Positions 1 through 9,830 of a DNA stretch of 64,000 bases are shown one piece after another (position 1 is the first letter of the stretch; each line of letters opens with the position of its first letter). The notes under the pieces are model-generated. The model was not told where the DNA came from. It worked only from the letters and a program-made list of their open reading frames with translations, and made no database searches. Location of the stretch: assembly GCF_036884655.1 (NCBI RefSeq), contig NC_088330.1:32199001-32263000 (forward strand), read 5' to 3'. The position numbers and the translations under genes were made by a program. The stretch comes from Musa acuminata AAA Group (taxonomy: Eukaryota > Streptophyta > Magnoliopsida > Zingiberales > Musaceae).

Positions 1-1280
1 AATATCTCTCTCGAGTAACCTATGACCAAGATTATTTAGTGTATATATTTAAAGGTGAATCAGTCTCATTATCGTGATTTCATCACAATCCGATTCTCAT
101 TGCACAGATCAATGGACATCACAATATATATTTATGCAACGAGTAATATAAAATAATAAAATATCAAATAATATAATATATAAAAAGAGTGTGTATCATC
201 ACTCACGTGATTGGCATGCAGGGCACATATGACTAGTAGACCACCACAATAGTCTCCCACATTATCACCATCCATCATCATTATTGAAATTATTTTTTTG
301 CCCATCATTTTTGTGTCATTCATGCATATGCTATCATGTATCTTTCGTTGGTAAAGCCAACGACATTAGGGTAAATGTGGTTAAATATTTCACATTTATA
401 ACTATATAGATTTTAATATAAATTATTTAATACATGTGCTATCACATATTATATCCTTAGTCAGTAAAGTTAGGGTAAATGAGATTAAATATTTTATTTT
501 AAATTTTAATATAAATTTTTAAGTATAGGAATCAGAATATTAAAGAAGTCTAACTATAAAGGATAACTTATAATTAGTCTGCCACGCACCACTATTGAAA
601 TTATCTTTTTATTCGTTATTTTCATGTCATTCATGCATTTACTATTACATGTTGTATCTTTCATCAATAAAACTAACATCATTCGGATAAATAAGATTAA
701 ATATTTTATTTTTATAATTATAAAGATTTCACTGTAAATTTTTAAGTTTAAGGATAGATATACTAAAAAGGTCTAAGTACATGCATACGTTGAAACTTGA
801 TTGGTGTGGTTTTAGCTTTCGGTACCTATCAAATCTAGTCATATTAGAGCAGCTTCTAATAAGCTATTTTCAATTATAACTATCAATTTTTTAAATTTAA
901 TAAAGAAATCTATGAAGATTTTGATGATTTTATTCAAATATTGCCCCACTCATATCTAATATACGTCTCAAATGCTCCGTTGTCGATGACTGCAATAATT
1001 CTGATTAACTGTCAAATATAGTATCAAATTGATTTCAGATGGGGTATTTTTAGATATGACTATTAAATATTTAAATCAAATATTTTATTTTAGAAAAAAA
1101 AAGAAGAAATCTATGAAGATTTTGATGATTTTGTCCAAATGTTTCCCCTCTGGTCCACCTAATAAATGTCTCAAATGCTCCATTCCTGATGGTTGCAATG
1201 ATTCCAGCATCATACACATTTATTTACTTGTTGATGGAGGAGATTCATGTGGATCTATAAGAAGATTAAATGCCATAATC
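1..1280. repeat. AT-rich intergenic DNA with diverged direct duplications
   Basis: No gene is visible here. Two sets of direct repeats can be seen. A block beginning near 283 (attgaaat, then a T-rich run and gtcattcatgcat) recurs near 594, about 311 bp further on. Within these blocks a shorter motif (gattaaatattttatt, then taaatttttaag) occurs at about 480 and 690, with a weaker version near 380. A second pair begins near 902 and 1102 (tctatgaagattttgatg, followed by ctcaaatgctcc), with a 201-bp offset. They look like old transposon-derived or locally duplicated non-coding DNA. The class of element is not recognised. Confidence 0.5.
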
Positions 1281-1289
1281 TAATCTGTC

Positions 1290-1545
1290 CTCTAATGGGC
1301 CTCATCACTTGTCTCTAATAAATAACTAAGAAAAAAGAAGAGGAAAGTGAGATGATTGTTTATCATCTCCTAAGAGGCCCACTACATGTTTGATAAAATG
1401 GGTCAAAAAAATTGGGCTTTAGTGCAAAGCATAGCTGTCTGTTTCTCTCAACAATTTGGGCTCATTTAAGCTGACGTCATCCGTCCCATCTCACCGCCGC
1501 TCCTTGGAACCGTATTCAGGTTTCTCTTATCCTAAAACCCTAACG
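1290..1545 (+). promoter_or_regulatory. Site II / telo-box promoter of RH47
   Basis: Several TGGGCY or RGCCCA-type site II elements lie upstream of the helicase start (tgggcc near 1295, ggccca near 1376, tgggct near 1418 and 1457). A telo-box AAACCCTAA sits at 1535-1543, in what is probably the leader. This pairing is known from plant promoters of ribosome-biogenesis, ribosomal-protein and organellar housekeeping genes, which fits the gene downstream. No convincing TATA box is seen, as is common for such promoters. Confidence 0.55.
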
Positions 1546-1620
1546 CCCCAATCTCCGCACGCGGGAAGCTGCTGCCACCATTTCCTCGCTCTGTATCTGC
1601 TCCTCTGTTAGAGGGCTCAA

Positions 1621-3291
1621 ATGGAGCTCATCATCGGGCAAAGTCACAGCGGCGTGCTTGCATTGGCGTCTTCTCGCTCCCTCCTCGGCGGCCGCTTTGC
1701 GTTGAGGTGTCTATCTGCGCTACGCACCACGGGGTTCCATAAAGCGGCCCACCCCAAGAACCGCACCGAAGCCCCGGACTCTTCCCTCGCCCTCTCAAGC
1801 CTTGGTTTCAAACCTCAAATCGAGTCGGGAAGGAAGAAAGATCGAAGCTTTGTTGATATTGGAACGCTGAAACCTGCCGCTACGAAGGTCTCTCCGGCGA
1901 GGGACAAGCCGATCAAACTCAGAAAGGCAAAGCTTCAGATTGACGAGTCTTTGTTCTCGGCCAAGTCCTTCGCCGAGCTTGGCCTGTCGCCGCGGCTGAT
2001 CGATCGGCTAAATGAGGCCGGCCTGACCGTTCCGACCGACGTCCAGTCTGTTGCCATCCCTACCATCGCGCAGAAGCACGATGTTGTCGTTCAGTCGTAC
2101 ACAGGCTCTGGCAAGACATTGGCTTACCTTCTCCCCATACTCTCCGAAGTAGGCCCGTTGAAGAGGGTGTCCGATGATGGAATGACGCCTGAACAGAAAC
2201 CGGGAATCGATGCTGTTATCGTTGCCCCCTCGAGGGAGTTAGGCATGCAAATAGTGAGGGAGGTGGAGAGGTTGCTTGGTCCTGCGGATAAGAAGCTCGT
2301 TCAGCAGCTTGTTGGGGGTGCAAATCGGTCACGACAGGAGGAGGCGCTAAAGAAGAACAAGCCGATTATCGTAGTTGGTACGCCTGGCCGTATCGCTGAG
2401 ATTTCAGCAGCTGGGAAGCTACACACTCATGGATGCCAGTTTTTGGTTTTGGATGAAGTGGACCAGCTGTTGTCTTTCAATTACCGTGAAGATATGCATA
2501 GAATTCTGGAGCATGTGGGAAGAAAGTCAGGAACTAAACCCAGTGGAATAATGGGGCCGCTTGCTAGGCGAACTGATCGTCAGACAATCTTGGTTTCTGC
2601 AACCATACCATTTTCGGTTGTGCGGGCAGCTAGGAACTGGGGACGAGATCCTCTACTTGTCAGGGCCAAGAGTGTGGTACCTCTTGATTCACTGCCTGCT
2701 CCAGGTCCTGGTGTTTTAGCATCCGATTCCGAGACGACTTCTACCACTAGCTCAGTAACTCAAGGGGCAACTGAAAGCTTGCCCCCATCCTTGAAACATT
2801 ACTATTGTGTTTCTAAAATACAACACAAAGTTGACACCTTAAGGAGATGTGTCCATGCACTGGACGCACAAACTGTGATTGTGTTCATGAACAATACCAA
2901 GCCATTAAAGGATGTTGTTTTTAAGCTGGAGGCTCGTGGCATCAAAGCGGAAGAACTACACGGCGATCTTAGCAAGCTTGCTAGAGCAACAACTTTGAAG
3001 AAATTCAAGGAAGGTGAACTCAGAGTTCTGGTGACGAATGAGTTGTCTGCTAGGGGACTAGATGTGCCTGAATGTGACCTCGTGGTCAATCTGGATTTGC
3101 CAACAGACTCTATTCATTATGCTCATAGGGCAGGTCGGACTGGACGCCTTGGTCGCAAGGGTAATGTGGTCACTATTTGTGAAGAACCTGAGGTTTTTGT
3201 TGTGAAAAAATTGAGGAGGCATCTAGGTGTAGGAATCCAACCTTGTGAATTTACAGAAGGTAAACTTGTTGTTTCCGAGGAGGAAGAATAA
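1621..3291 (+). CDS. RH47: DEAD-box ATP-dependent RNA helicase, RH47 (ISE1) type, mitochondrial
   Basis: Intronless 556-residue protein. Helicase motifs occur in the right order: Q-motif region around residue 140, Walker A TGSGKT (161-166), APSREL, GTPGR, motif II as DEVD (278-281), SAT (326-328), and C-terminal HRAGRTGR (502-509). The Ser/Arg/Ala-rich N-terminal 100 residues have few acidic residues and suit a mitochondrial presequence. DEVD in place of DEAD, the stretch around LLSFNYREDMHRILEHVG, and the intronless structure match, from memory, the plant RH47/INCREASED SIZE EXCLUSION LIMIT 1 subfamily. That subfamily is needed for mitochondrial RNA metabolism and affects plasmodesmal transport in embryos. 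Known members are about 550-575 residues, so this is full length. The start is the first ATG after the telo-box leader. The RH47 assignment is strong but not phylogenetically tested. Confidence 0.93.
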   Translation: MELIIGQSHSGVLALASSRSLLGGRFALRCLSALRTTGFHKAAHPKNRTEAPDSSLALSSLGFKPQIESGRKKDRSFVDIGTLKPAATKVSPARDKPIKLRKAKLQIDESLFSAKSFAELGLSPRLIDRLNEAGLTVPTDVQSVAIPTIAQKHDVVVQSYTGSGKTLAYLLPILSEVGPLKRVSDDGMTPEQKPGIDAVIVAPSRELGMQIVREVERLLGPADKKLVQQLVGGANRSRQEEALKKNKPIIVVGTPGRIAEISAAGKLHTHGCQFLVLDEVDQLLSFNYREDMHRILEHVGRKSGTKPSGIMGPLARRTDRQTILVSATIPFSVVRAARNWGRDPLLVRAKSVVPLDSLPAPGPGVLASDSETTSTTSSVTQGATESLPPSLKHYYCVSKIQHKVDTLRRCVHALDAQTVIVFMNNTKPLKDVVFKLEARGIKAEELHGDLSKLARATTLKKFKEGELRVLVTNELSARGLDVPECDLVVNLDLPTDSIHYAHRAGRTGRLGRKGNVVTICEEPEVFVVKKLRRHLGVGIQPCEFTEGKLVVSEEEE

Positions 3292-6200
3292 GACAATTTA
3301 CCGAGCAGTGAGGTAATATTACCATTCAATTCGACTTAATTAATTACTATATTATGTTAATTATTACTGAACTCAACATTGTATGCAACCATTATGTTTC
3401 TCATCTTGCTATTCATGCTGTATTAGATGTTTGGTACTTTGCACCTTCCTGGCACTATGAGACTGTTAACTACCTCACCCAGAAGCAACAGTCCATGAAC
3501 TCCTAAAAGTCTGGTTGCAAGTACCTGTGGTCTAACTCCTTTTCTTCTCTGGGTCACCCAGGTACTAACTGCGGTTCTTGTCATTTTGATGCAGCACACT
3601 GAATGATTTACTGGCAATGGGAATGCATGACTTGGCATGGAGAATCTCCTATTTTCTTCTGCACAACCCAACTTTGGGGAAGATACATGTCATTACAGTG
3701 AATTATAGACTTCTGTGAGGACTTCCCAACTTGTAAGGTGAACTTATGGTAAAGTTTTCACAATATCGGCAGGTTGATATGGATTTGGCAAATGATTGCA
3801 AATGAAAGAGCAGTCAGCTTTTGGGAAAAGTGCTAGAAATTAGAAAGACATCACCTTTTGTAACATAACTATATAATAAGTTCTCTGCTCTTATTGTTCA
3901 GTGGTCTACATGTTGTTTTAATATCATCTATAATAAATTTCCACCCAAAGTAACTAAATGACTTTTGCTGTTTATTGTAGTTCCTTTATAAATTCTTTCT
4001 AATAGTTATGAGTTGTTGGTAAAGACAATTGCCTATGCTTCGTAGACAATATGGAATAGATATTATGATATGTTAGGCTTTAAGTGTGTTTAAATCAGTA
4101 TGAAACATCCACTGGATATGTTGCATTATTCTCTATCTCTACACCACCCTCTTCACAACATTTGGTTGTGTATGAATGATAAACTTAAAATAGAGAATAA
4201 TTTGAAGAGAGGACAAAATGAAGAAGTTATCAGATGGCTGGAAAATAAATACAGCATTAGGAACTTTATAGATAAGTTAGTGTCAAGATTAGAAATTTGT
4301 GAAATAAAAAGATTGACACAATATATCATATGATGATTAAATATTGGCATTTATGATTTATCACAGTAAATTGATACAGTATGCCTACAAAAGAAAAGTA
4401 ATGCACTGGTGAAGATGCATTGTCCAAGAAAAGTTTGAAGCTTTAAGAAGCCTTAAATAAGTTGCATCAGTCATCTCCCTGAAACAGTCGATTTTTATAT
4501 AAAAGTGTGGCAATCTAAAGGTCTTTAATGGGCAAAGAGGCTCAGAAGAAGAGTTGTAAACCTAAGCATCTTTTATATGTTGCATCAATTATCTCCATGA
4601 AAGAACTCAGTGAATGAAAATTGGAACTTCTGTATTGTCTGAATCTCAAATGCCAATATAAACACTTGTAGTCAATATAAAACCTGTAGGGATATTGGAG
4701 GCATTTATAGTGTTCCTTTTTTTATTTTGCACGGCTTGCATGGGCATTTCTATACTTGTACTCCAGCTTATAGACGGATGACATGTTGTAGCCTGTTATC
4801 AGTTGTGGATATTCTGTAGAGGTAGCATCAGTTATTTCCTCTCAAATAACATTGCATCATAAAACCAACAGTATATCGATGGCTACATTTGCAAACACTT
4901 CTTTCACTAAACAGATTTGTATGGATTACTTACATTGGCTAAGCACATTATAACGCATGAGTAGATATGAAACAAGCATACTTTTATATCAATTGTAGGC
5001 AGAGAAATCGAACTAGTCTTCCTTGGTTTTATGTTACTCTTCCAGTACTGCCATGTTGCTTAGAATACTGATCAAGTAGTTACATTTTTCTAGTAGGTCG
5101 TATTTACATAACTTCAAAATTTAACTCTGAACTCATGACAACTTTACTGCCATAATTTGATCAATCCATATTGATATGGCCATTTTGTCTATCTTTTATT
5201 CCAGTTAAGGTGTATGTCTTCTCTTTGAATCTGTATCTTTTATCCCAGTTAAGGTGCATGATCAATCCATATTGGACTCTGTCTTGGTCTATTTATCACA
5301 GCGGCAGCATAAATGTTATGATCTACTTATAACTGTCCTTTTTGTTCAAGAAGGTGACTTTGAGGTCTTTATATAATTAGTTATGCTCTCAAACTTCTTT
5401 GCCTTTCAAGACTTTTTGCATTTCATGTAATTCTAGTTTGTTATCGCGTGTTGCCTGTGAGATGTTTCCCCTGGATGTCAACATACCACATGAATTTTAA
5501 TGCTACAGCTTGTACATGACACTGATTCCTGGTAAATTCAGAAAAAGGTCACATAAGAGATCTCATGGTCTATTTTGACAAGAAAGAAATTTGCTTATAT
5601 CTTAATTTAGCCATGTTACTCCTAAAGAACCAACGTTGCTTATCCAAGTTTTTCAAGATCTGTCTGCTTGGGCTGGTAATATTTTCTTGTTGTGATCATT
5701 GTGAACTGCTGGCAAAGCCACTGGTGAAAATTATCTACATTGTACATCATAAAAGTTCTTCCATAAAGCAGCTAAATTCTTTTCTGTAGTTATGTCTATG
5801 TTAATTTATTGTTTTATGTCAAAATCCAAAGATGTAAATCATTAGCGTCCACTAAGGAAAAGTGAATGGATAATTTATCGAAAAAGTCTCTGTTATTCAG
5901 TTTTTAGTGGATGATGATCCCCTAATTCATTTTTACTTATGGTGTTTATCTAAAAAGCAATTTATAGGTTTTTTTGTTTTGTTGTTGAATCGGCCCGATC
6001 TCATTTAGATTATTGTTAACTCAAATTTTCTTTTAGTAGCATTGATGAAGCCTCAACTGTATTAGCTAATCCTTCGTTGCATTCATAACATGCAAGGCTA
6101 CATCACCATTGCATTCGCGAAGCGTTTGTGGAGTGTCGTTCTTGTTGCCAAACTATTCTGTTGAACCCTCGGTTGTATCGACAAATGCGTCGTTGCATCA

Positions 6201-6550
6201 TCAAATCATATCATCAGATGAAGTGTGAGGTGTCAGATATAAGTATTTTGAATTATTTTAATATAAAAAATTATCTTTTTATTTTTACATATGTTATCTT
6301 GTAGAATTATGCTTACTAAAAAAAAGTTATAGGGTGAAATATTTACTGTTAAATATCTTATATCTTATGTTGATAATTTAAAAGTATTGTATATATGATA
6401 TGATATATGTTCATCTAAATAAAACTATAAAGTTTTATGCTGATTGAGTGATTATTTATTATATATTTTATTTTATAAGTAAATATATTAGGTATCATAT
6501 CCAAGTGATTAGGTAGAGAAGTGAGCACGTGAGAGCCTATTCTAATGCAA
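3292..6550. other. RH47 3' flank and gene-poor AT-rich DNA
   Basis: The first few hundred bases are probably the RH47 3' UTR. Polyadenylation-like AT-rich signals and a possible UTR acceptor (gatgcag near 3594) are present. The rest is low-complexity, T-rich intergenic sequence with only short, unconvincing reading frames and no recognisable domain. Confidence 0.5.
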
Positions 6551-7250
6551 TCTATATAGACGATGATCGATGTAGCATTGGATATATCGTGTGATTGTGT
6601 TTTTCTTTTGGTTAGATATTATAATTATGTATAAGTGTCGAAATCACTGTGTATATGGTGAGCTTTATCATTGGGCTTAGAGGGTCATACACATATGATA
6701 TGTATAAGTGTCGAAATCACTATGTATAGGGTGAGCTCTATCATTGAGCTTAGAGGGTCATACACATATGATTAGATATTATAATTATGTATAATTGTCA
6801 AAATCACTATGTATAGGGTGAGCTGGCTTAAAGGGTCATACACAAAATCTTTCAATTATTGGATCTTCTAGGTGAGATCTAATAAGATGCAATAAGAGAT
6901 TATTGGATAGAGATCCATTAATTCAATATGCTTGGGTAGTTGGATGGAGATTCAGTACCCAATAAGATTTGATCCATTAGAGTTAAGTAGATAAGGACCT
7001 TTAGAAATAGGAGGGAATAAAAAGGGCATAGGGTAGACCCTTTTTGGTTGTCACCTCATATTCTCCTCCCTCTATTTTCTCCTCAACCGATAGCCTAGTT
7101 TAGGGTATGTGGATAACAAAAAGGGTCGGTCCCTTCTTGATCACATGGTGCATGTCGAGAGGAAGATCATGCAGAAGATCGTACAGTGATTTGAAGAATA
7201 TATTCGCCGCATCTTTGATATTGATTACTTATCTATGGTTCGAAACATAA
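6480..7250. repeat. Copia-LTR-like remnant with internal tandem copies
   Basis: A unit starting ataagtgtcgaaatcact occurs at 6631 and 6704 (73-bp offset) and again, more diverged, at 6791. Each copy runs into a block containing gggtcatacacat or a similar sequence. Downstream lies a TATA-like stretch (gggaataaaaagggcat, about 7013) followed by a pyrimidine-rich leader. The layout resembles the U3/R part of a Ty1-copia LTR. No flanking target duplication or coding remnant was found, so it may be a solo-LTR fragment. Confidence 0.4.
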
Positions 7251-8640
7251 AAAAATCAAATTTACATTGATGGGGTTAAAGTTAAGACATTGGATATAAA
7301 AATGTAGCTCTTCCTCTAATATTCGATGATACTAAAAAAAAATATTGATATGTCTAAATATAAAAAATATGTGCTATATGACCAAATGAAGTCATCTTAA
7401 ACACATTTACATAACACCACCCCGGCGACAAAGATCATATGATCTAATACTCCTACCACTTGTGCAGAAAAAAAATCCTAAAATAATCAATGTCCTATAT
7501 ATTATTGGGTGTATGAGGTGATGGGTGATGAACCGCGAAGGAGAGATGATAACGGCATCAGTGACTTCACATTTAGCAAAAAAATATAATAAATTAGTTA
7601 TAAATAACATAATAATGCTTCCTATATATCATTGAGTAATCAAATATATTACATATTGTAATTCTCATCTGTATTTATTTTATCACCTTGGAGTCAAAGG
7701 GATCTACACAAAATCATTCTATTTGCATACAAAAGAAATATTATCAATAGGACAAGAGCAAAATAATATTTTCATTATAGGAAATAAAAATCATAAAGTA
7801 AGTTTCTTAATATAATTTAATGGTACTCACTATAAATTAATTAAGCATTACAAATTTTAATAAGGAACAAATAATTAGAAAACTATTTATTAGCTAACAA
7901 AAAAAATATGACTTTAGGTAAACTATTATCAATTGATCTCCCTTGTTTCATTTGGTAAAATGCCCATATATATATATATATATATAGGAGAATGTAATCA
8001 ACCTCCTTATGGTTAACAATCAAATTGTTTCAACTTGGTCTCCTCTGATGAATCATAAAGGATGAGATGCTCACTTACAAATCGTCGAAGAGAAGTTATC
8101 ATTGATAATGGAAATCTTAGAAGATGTTACCATCAAAGGTTACCAAAGATCGAAAAGCGATGCCATCGAGGAAGGGAAGGAACCATCGAGAGTTACTGTC
8201 ATCATAGTCGTTGTGAACAATACGTAGCCACCGGCCACCATCACGAAGGAAGAGAACATAGTTACTTCTTAAGAAATAATCATCGTCAAGGAATATTGTT
8301 GTCGAATACAAATTATCGAGAAAAGAAATGTCTCGTAATATCGAGGAGAACTCATCATCGAAGAATATCGTTATCATGTATAAATCATCAAAGAGAGGAT
8401 CTCGTCGCCACCTTATACACTAGGGTTATGCTTAATCAATATAATTTATGATTTACCTTTTTGCCCATTTATTATTTTTTTAAAAAAATTGGATGCCTAA
8501 GTAAAAATCTAATTACGAGGGTGTCATTGGCTAAAAGAGAAAACTTTTAGTTAAAATGCACAACGTGAATGCAAGTAAAAATATAATTATTACGAAAAGT
8601 TTCTGCTTGCTTCTTAGAACATGAAAGGTGACATGATACA
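7251..8640. other. AT-rich intergenic DNA with a TA microsatellite
   Basis: Contains a (TA)n tract at about 7968-7986 and a low-complexity segment at 8060-8430 rich in repeated catcg/gaag words. A reading frame crosses the latter on each strand, but its composition follows the repeat words, so it is not called as a gene. Confidence 0.5.
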
Positions 8641-8864
8641 CTGCAAACGGTGGCTTTTGGTCAGTGAGCCTCATTTCCCTTTCACGGCCAAGTCAGAAGC
8701 CACAGTGTCCGACCATGTGAGGGAGACAAAAGCCAACGGTCTGCGATGCAACGTTCCCTTTGCTTTGAAAACGCCATGTGGGAAGCATTTCTAGCTTTGA
8801 ATCGTCTTTATATCGTCTGTTCTCGAGTCATTTCTTTCCAAGTCTCTCACCAGAGCTTGTACAG

Positions 8865-9296
8865 ATGATAAGATCTCTGAAGAAGCTTAAGATCTGGTCC
8901 ATGCTGAAGAAGAGACGACGGCCGGCCAACACGACTCAGCAAGGCCCGCACTCCGGCCACCGCTGCTCTTGCTCGGCCAGGCAGCCCACCGCTCCGCTGC
9001 TGCTGCCGCTGCCGCTGCCGTGGGCGGAGCTCGACCCCGCAGCTCGCGCGACCGAGGCGCTCCGAGCTCCTGGCGTGGCGCCGCCGCTGGACCTCACGTC
9101 CATCTTGACGTCGGCGGCTCATTCTGGCGCCCCCGCTTCGTACCAACAGTACCTGGTACCTTCACCCCTGTTCGGAGTGCCGACGCCGCCGGGCGTTGTG
9201 AGGGAGGGGGTGTTCTGCGGATGTTTCACTGGGATTGCAGCTCTGGCTGCCCTACTCAGATACTGCTTGTGCTGCTTTCAACACTGGCCTTGCTGA
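8865..9296 (+). CDS. Small basic/Pro-rich protein with Cys-rich C-terminus, function unknown
   Basis: 143 residues, no intron. Residues 1-19 are strongly basic with hydrophobic spacing (IRSLKKLKIW, then KKRRR). A Ser/Cys/His patch follows (30-40), then a Pro/Leu/Ala-rich middle. The conserved-looking part is YQQYLVPSPLFGVPTPPG (93-110). The C-terminus is hydrophobic with six cysteines (FCGCF, CLCCF, terminal C), which could be acylated. From memory, small uncharacterised plant proteins share this layout: basic MIR-type start, YQQYMVPxPVYGVP-like motif, FGC and CFCPCF end. I cannot name the family. The start is chosen because a TATA-like TTATAT at 8808-8813 would place transcription at about 8840, and this is the first ATG after it. 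The high GC content contrasts with the flanks. Confidence 0.6.
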   Translation: MIRSLKKLKIWSMLKKRRRPANTTQQGPHSGHRCSCSARQPTAPLLLPLPLPWAELDPAARATEALRAPGVAPPLDLTSILTSAAHSGAPASYQQYLVPSPLFGVPTPPGVVREGVFCGCFTGIAALAALLRYCLCCFQHWPC

Positions 9297-9448
9297 AGTC
9301 CTCCCCCCTATTCTTCTCCTTCTGGAGCTGCAGTATTGCAGTGTACAGGCCCAGTAGGGTAAATGATTCGAGTGTAATGTAAGCTTTTCATTTGAAGACA
9401 CCTATCTAACTTACATTATATATCATTATATCAAAAAACATTTACATT

Positions 9449-9453
9449 GCGGG

Positions 9454-9496
<43 letters not shown>

Positions 9497-9521
9497 GCGT
9501 GTTCGATCCACGCTCACCGCA
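9449..9521 (+). tRNA. tRNA-Phe(GAA): tRNA-Phe (GAA), nuclear
   Basis: A complete 73-nt cloverleaf with discriminator A and no encoded CCA. The anticodon GAA is at 9482-9484, the A-box TAGCTCAGTTGG at 9456-9467, and the B-box core GTTCGATCC at 9501-9509. The acceptor stem has one non-Watson-Crick position, G5 opposite A68 (9453 and 9516). I recall this as normal for cytosolic plant tRNA-Phe, so it is not a sign of decay. CAA-containing sequence lies just upstream, and a TTTT Pol III terminator is at 9531-9534. There is no intron. Confidence 0.96.
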
Positions 9522-9830
9522 TTTAAATTCTTTTAAGTTTAAAAAACATTAAAATTATATAATTTTTTAATCAAAATATATTTATATATAATTTTACTTT
9601 TCTGTATTTAATATACCTTTCGAATAAAAGTAAATCATTTTTTAACTGAATGGTTTTAAAATTATCATTATACAATGTAATGGAGCCAAAGCCGGATCCG
9701 ACCCGATAACATCCCTAATTTGGGACCGTTCGATCGTGCCTCCTCTCTCGATACTTGAGAGCGTTCTACCAGGTCGAGCGGAGGCTCGAAGGGAGCCGCG
9801 GCAGCGGGTACCACGATTAGGGCTTCCGAC

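Noticed and set aside
8062..8451. 129-codon frame, His/Arg/Tyr-rich
   Set aside because: Composition follows repeated catcg/gaag words, the opposite strand is equally open, no domain or promoter is seen.
8969..9382. Overlapping 137-codon Ala-rich frame
   Set aside because: Shadow of the GC-rich gene at 8865-9296; the poly-Ala run is the out-of-frame reading of Leu/Pro codons.
9453..9516. Acceptor-stem mismatch as a sign that the tRNA-Phe gene is dead
   Set aside because: G5/A68 is, as far as I recall, present in ordinary cytosolic plant tRNA-Phe; all other stems and boxes are intact.
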